Origin: Streptomyces humi
GTDB taxonomy: Bacteria; Actinomycetota; Actinomycetes; Streptomycetales; Streptomycetaceae
Direction: 5' to 3'
Assembly: GCF_001005085.2 (NCBI RefSeq)
Contig: NZ_LBMU02000038.1
Span: 116,501-180,500 of the forward strand
Length of the DNA: 64,000 nucleotides
A program made the translations under genes and the position numbers. Every line of letters starts with the position of its first letter. Within the stretch, counting starts at the first letter, position 1. The notes under the pieces were generated by a model that was not told where the DNA came from, did not search any database, and was given only the letters and a program-made list of their open reading frames with translations. This document shows, piece after piece, positions 63,071 through 64,000 of the stretch.

Positions 63071-63973
63071 ATGTCCGAACCGACCGGTGCCGCCCGCAGG
63101 CGCGGGCCCTTCAAGGTCGGGGACCAGGTACAGCTGACCGACCCCAAGGGTCGCCACTACACGTTCACGCTCGAAGCCGGGAAGAACTTCCACACCCACA
63201 AGGGCTCCTTCCCGCACGACGAACTGATCGGCGCTCCCGAGGGCAGCGTTGTCCGCACCACCGGCAACGTCGCCTACCTCGCGCTGCGCCCCCTGCTCCC
63301 CGACTACGTCCTGTCCATGCCCCGCGGGGCAGCCGTCGTCTACCCGAAGGACGCGGGGCAGATCCTCTCCTTCGCCGACATCTTCCCCGGCGCACGGGTC
63401 GTCGAAGCCGGCGTCGGCTCCGGCTCGCTCAGCAGCTTCCTGCTGCGTGCCATCGGCGACCAGGGCATGCTGCACAGCTACGAACGCCGGGCGGACTTCG
63501 CCGAGATCGCCCAGCAGAACGTGGAACGCTACTTCGGCGGTCCCCACCCGGCCTGGCAGCTGACCGTCGGCGACCTCCAGGACAACCTGTCGGACACCGA
63601 CGTCGACCGGGTCATCCTCGACATGCTCGCCCCCTGGGAGTGCCTCGAGACCGTCTCCAAGGCGCTCGTCCCCGGCGGCATCCTCTGCTGCTACGTCGCC
63701 ACCACCACCCAGCTGGCCCGGACCGTCGAGTCCATCCGCGAGATCGGCTGCTTCAACGAGCCGACCTCCTGGGAGACGATGATCCGCAACTGGCACGTGG
63801 AAGGCCTCGCGGTCCGCCCCGACCACCGGATGATCGGCCACACCGGCTTCCTGCTCACCGCGCGCCGCCTCGCCGACGGCGTGGAACCGCCCATGCGCCG
63901 CCGCCGCCCCGCCAAGGGTGCCTACGGCGAGGACTACGACGGCCCCAACGCCGACGGCGGCGCCGGCCGCTGA
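63071..63973 (+). CDS. trmI: tRNA (adenine-58-N1)-methyltransferase TrmI
   Basis: 300 residues. The N-terminal beta domain has GDQVQLTDPKGRHYTFTLE; the SAM-binding domain has RVVEAGVGSGSLSSFLLRA, then VDRVILDMLAPWECLE and the C-terminal HTGFLLTARRL. Methylates A58 in the T loop of tRNAs as a homotetramer. In actinobacteria the next genes are usually the proteasomal ATPase and pupylation genes, which would lie just past the window edge. Confidence 0.95.
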   Translation: MSEPTGAARRRGPFKVGDQVQLTDPKGRHYTFTLEAGKNFHTHKGSFPHDELIGAPEGSVVRTTGNVAYLALRPLLPDYVLSMPRGAAVVYPKDAGQILSFADIFPGARVVEAGVGSGSLSSFLLRAIGDQGMLHSYERRADFAEIAQQNVERYFGGPHPAWQLTVGDLQDNLSDTDVDRVILDMLAPWECLETVSKALVPGGILCCYVATTTQLARTVESIREIGCFNEPTSWETMIRNWHVEGLAVRPDHRMIGHTGFLLTARRLADGVEPPMRRRRPAKGAYGEDYDGPNADGGAGR

Positions 63974-64000
63974 CACACCAACGTACGAGCGCCGCCGCCG

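Overview
The window is a piece of an actinobacterial chromosome, almost certainly Streptomyces. The coding sequence is very GC-rich and GTG starts are common. It carries two chaplins, a glycerol (gyl) operon under an IclR-type GylR, the mycothiol ligase gene mshC, DUF397/XRE and NACHT families, and Tat-exported proteins. The gene order from the chaplins through mshC, gyl and metH to trmI resembles, from memory, the S. coelicolor core chromosome. I see no phage, transposon, CRISPR array or rRNA. One tRNA-Leu(GAG) lies at 26864-26951.

Layout. 1-3850: the C-terminal part of a penicillin-acylase-like secreted enzyme, an alpha/beta hydrolase and an exported DUF1343 (NamZ-type) muramidase. 3881-9378: an acyl-CoA block. 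An SDR, an acyl-CoA ligase and a TetR regulator run right; an ACAD11-like dehydrogenase and an APH-like kinase run left. Both promoters carry the same palindrome-like site. 9487-16127: a His-rich protein, an oxidoreductase, two DUF202 proteins, a NUDIX hydrolase, a DMT transporter, an unknown gene, and a Tat molybdoenzyme with its cytochrome b. 16141-18934: gluconate uptake and kinase genes facing their GntR regulator. 18940-26756: an accessory-looking block with a Pls/PosA-type NRPS-like synthetase whose A-domain code reads lysine-like, overlapped by an M1 peptidase and followed by a YchJ protein, then a WhiJ-like trio (HATPase, XRE-DUF5753, DUF397).

26864-38075: tRNA-Leu, an M20 peptidase, chpH and an enlarged chpC with (Gly-Gly-His)20 and collagen-like tracts, small conserved proteins, a RecD2-like protein that has lost its Walker motifs, an aldo/keto reductase, an F420-type LLM oxidoreductase, a ferritin-like protein and CorA. 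38138-42952: the conserved mycothiol neighbourhood (phosphomutase, DUF3090, SCO1664, mshC) and a PAC2 protein. 43149-47168: a GntR/FCD regulator and a large membrane NACHT NTPase. 47639-52856: glpD, glpK, glpF and gylR. 53239-63973: metH, a HAD hydrolase, an orphan peptide-binding lipoprotein, an orphan response regulator next to a RecB-like nuclease, a site-2 protease and trmI.

Recurring themes: the 3' ends of several genes carry short tandem duplications, strong hairpin terminators separate convergent genes, and at least six genes have a TANNNT box 6-7 nt before an ATG with no Shine-Dalgarno, as expected of leaderless transcripts. The most interesting candidates are the Pls-like/M1 operon, the TetR-controlled kinase/dehydrogenase acyl-CoA module, the repeat-expanded chaplin, the degenerate RecD2-like protein and the membrane NACHT protein.
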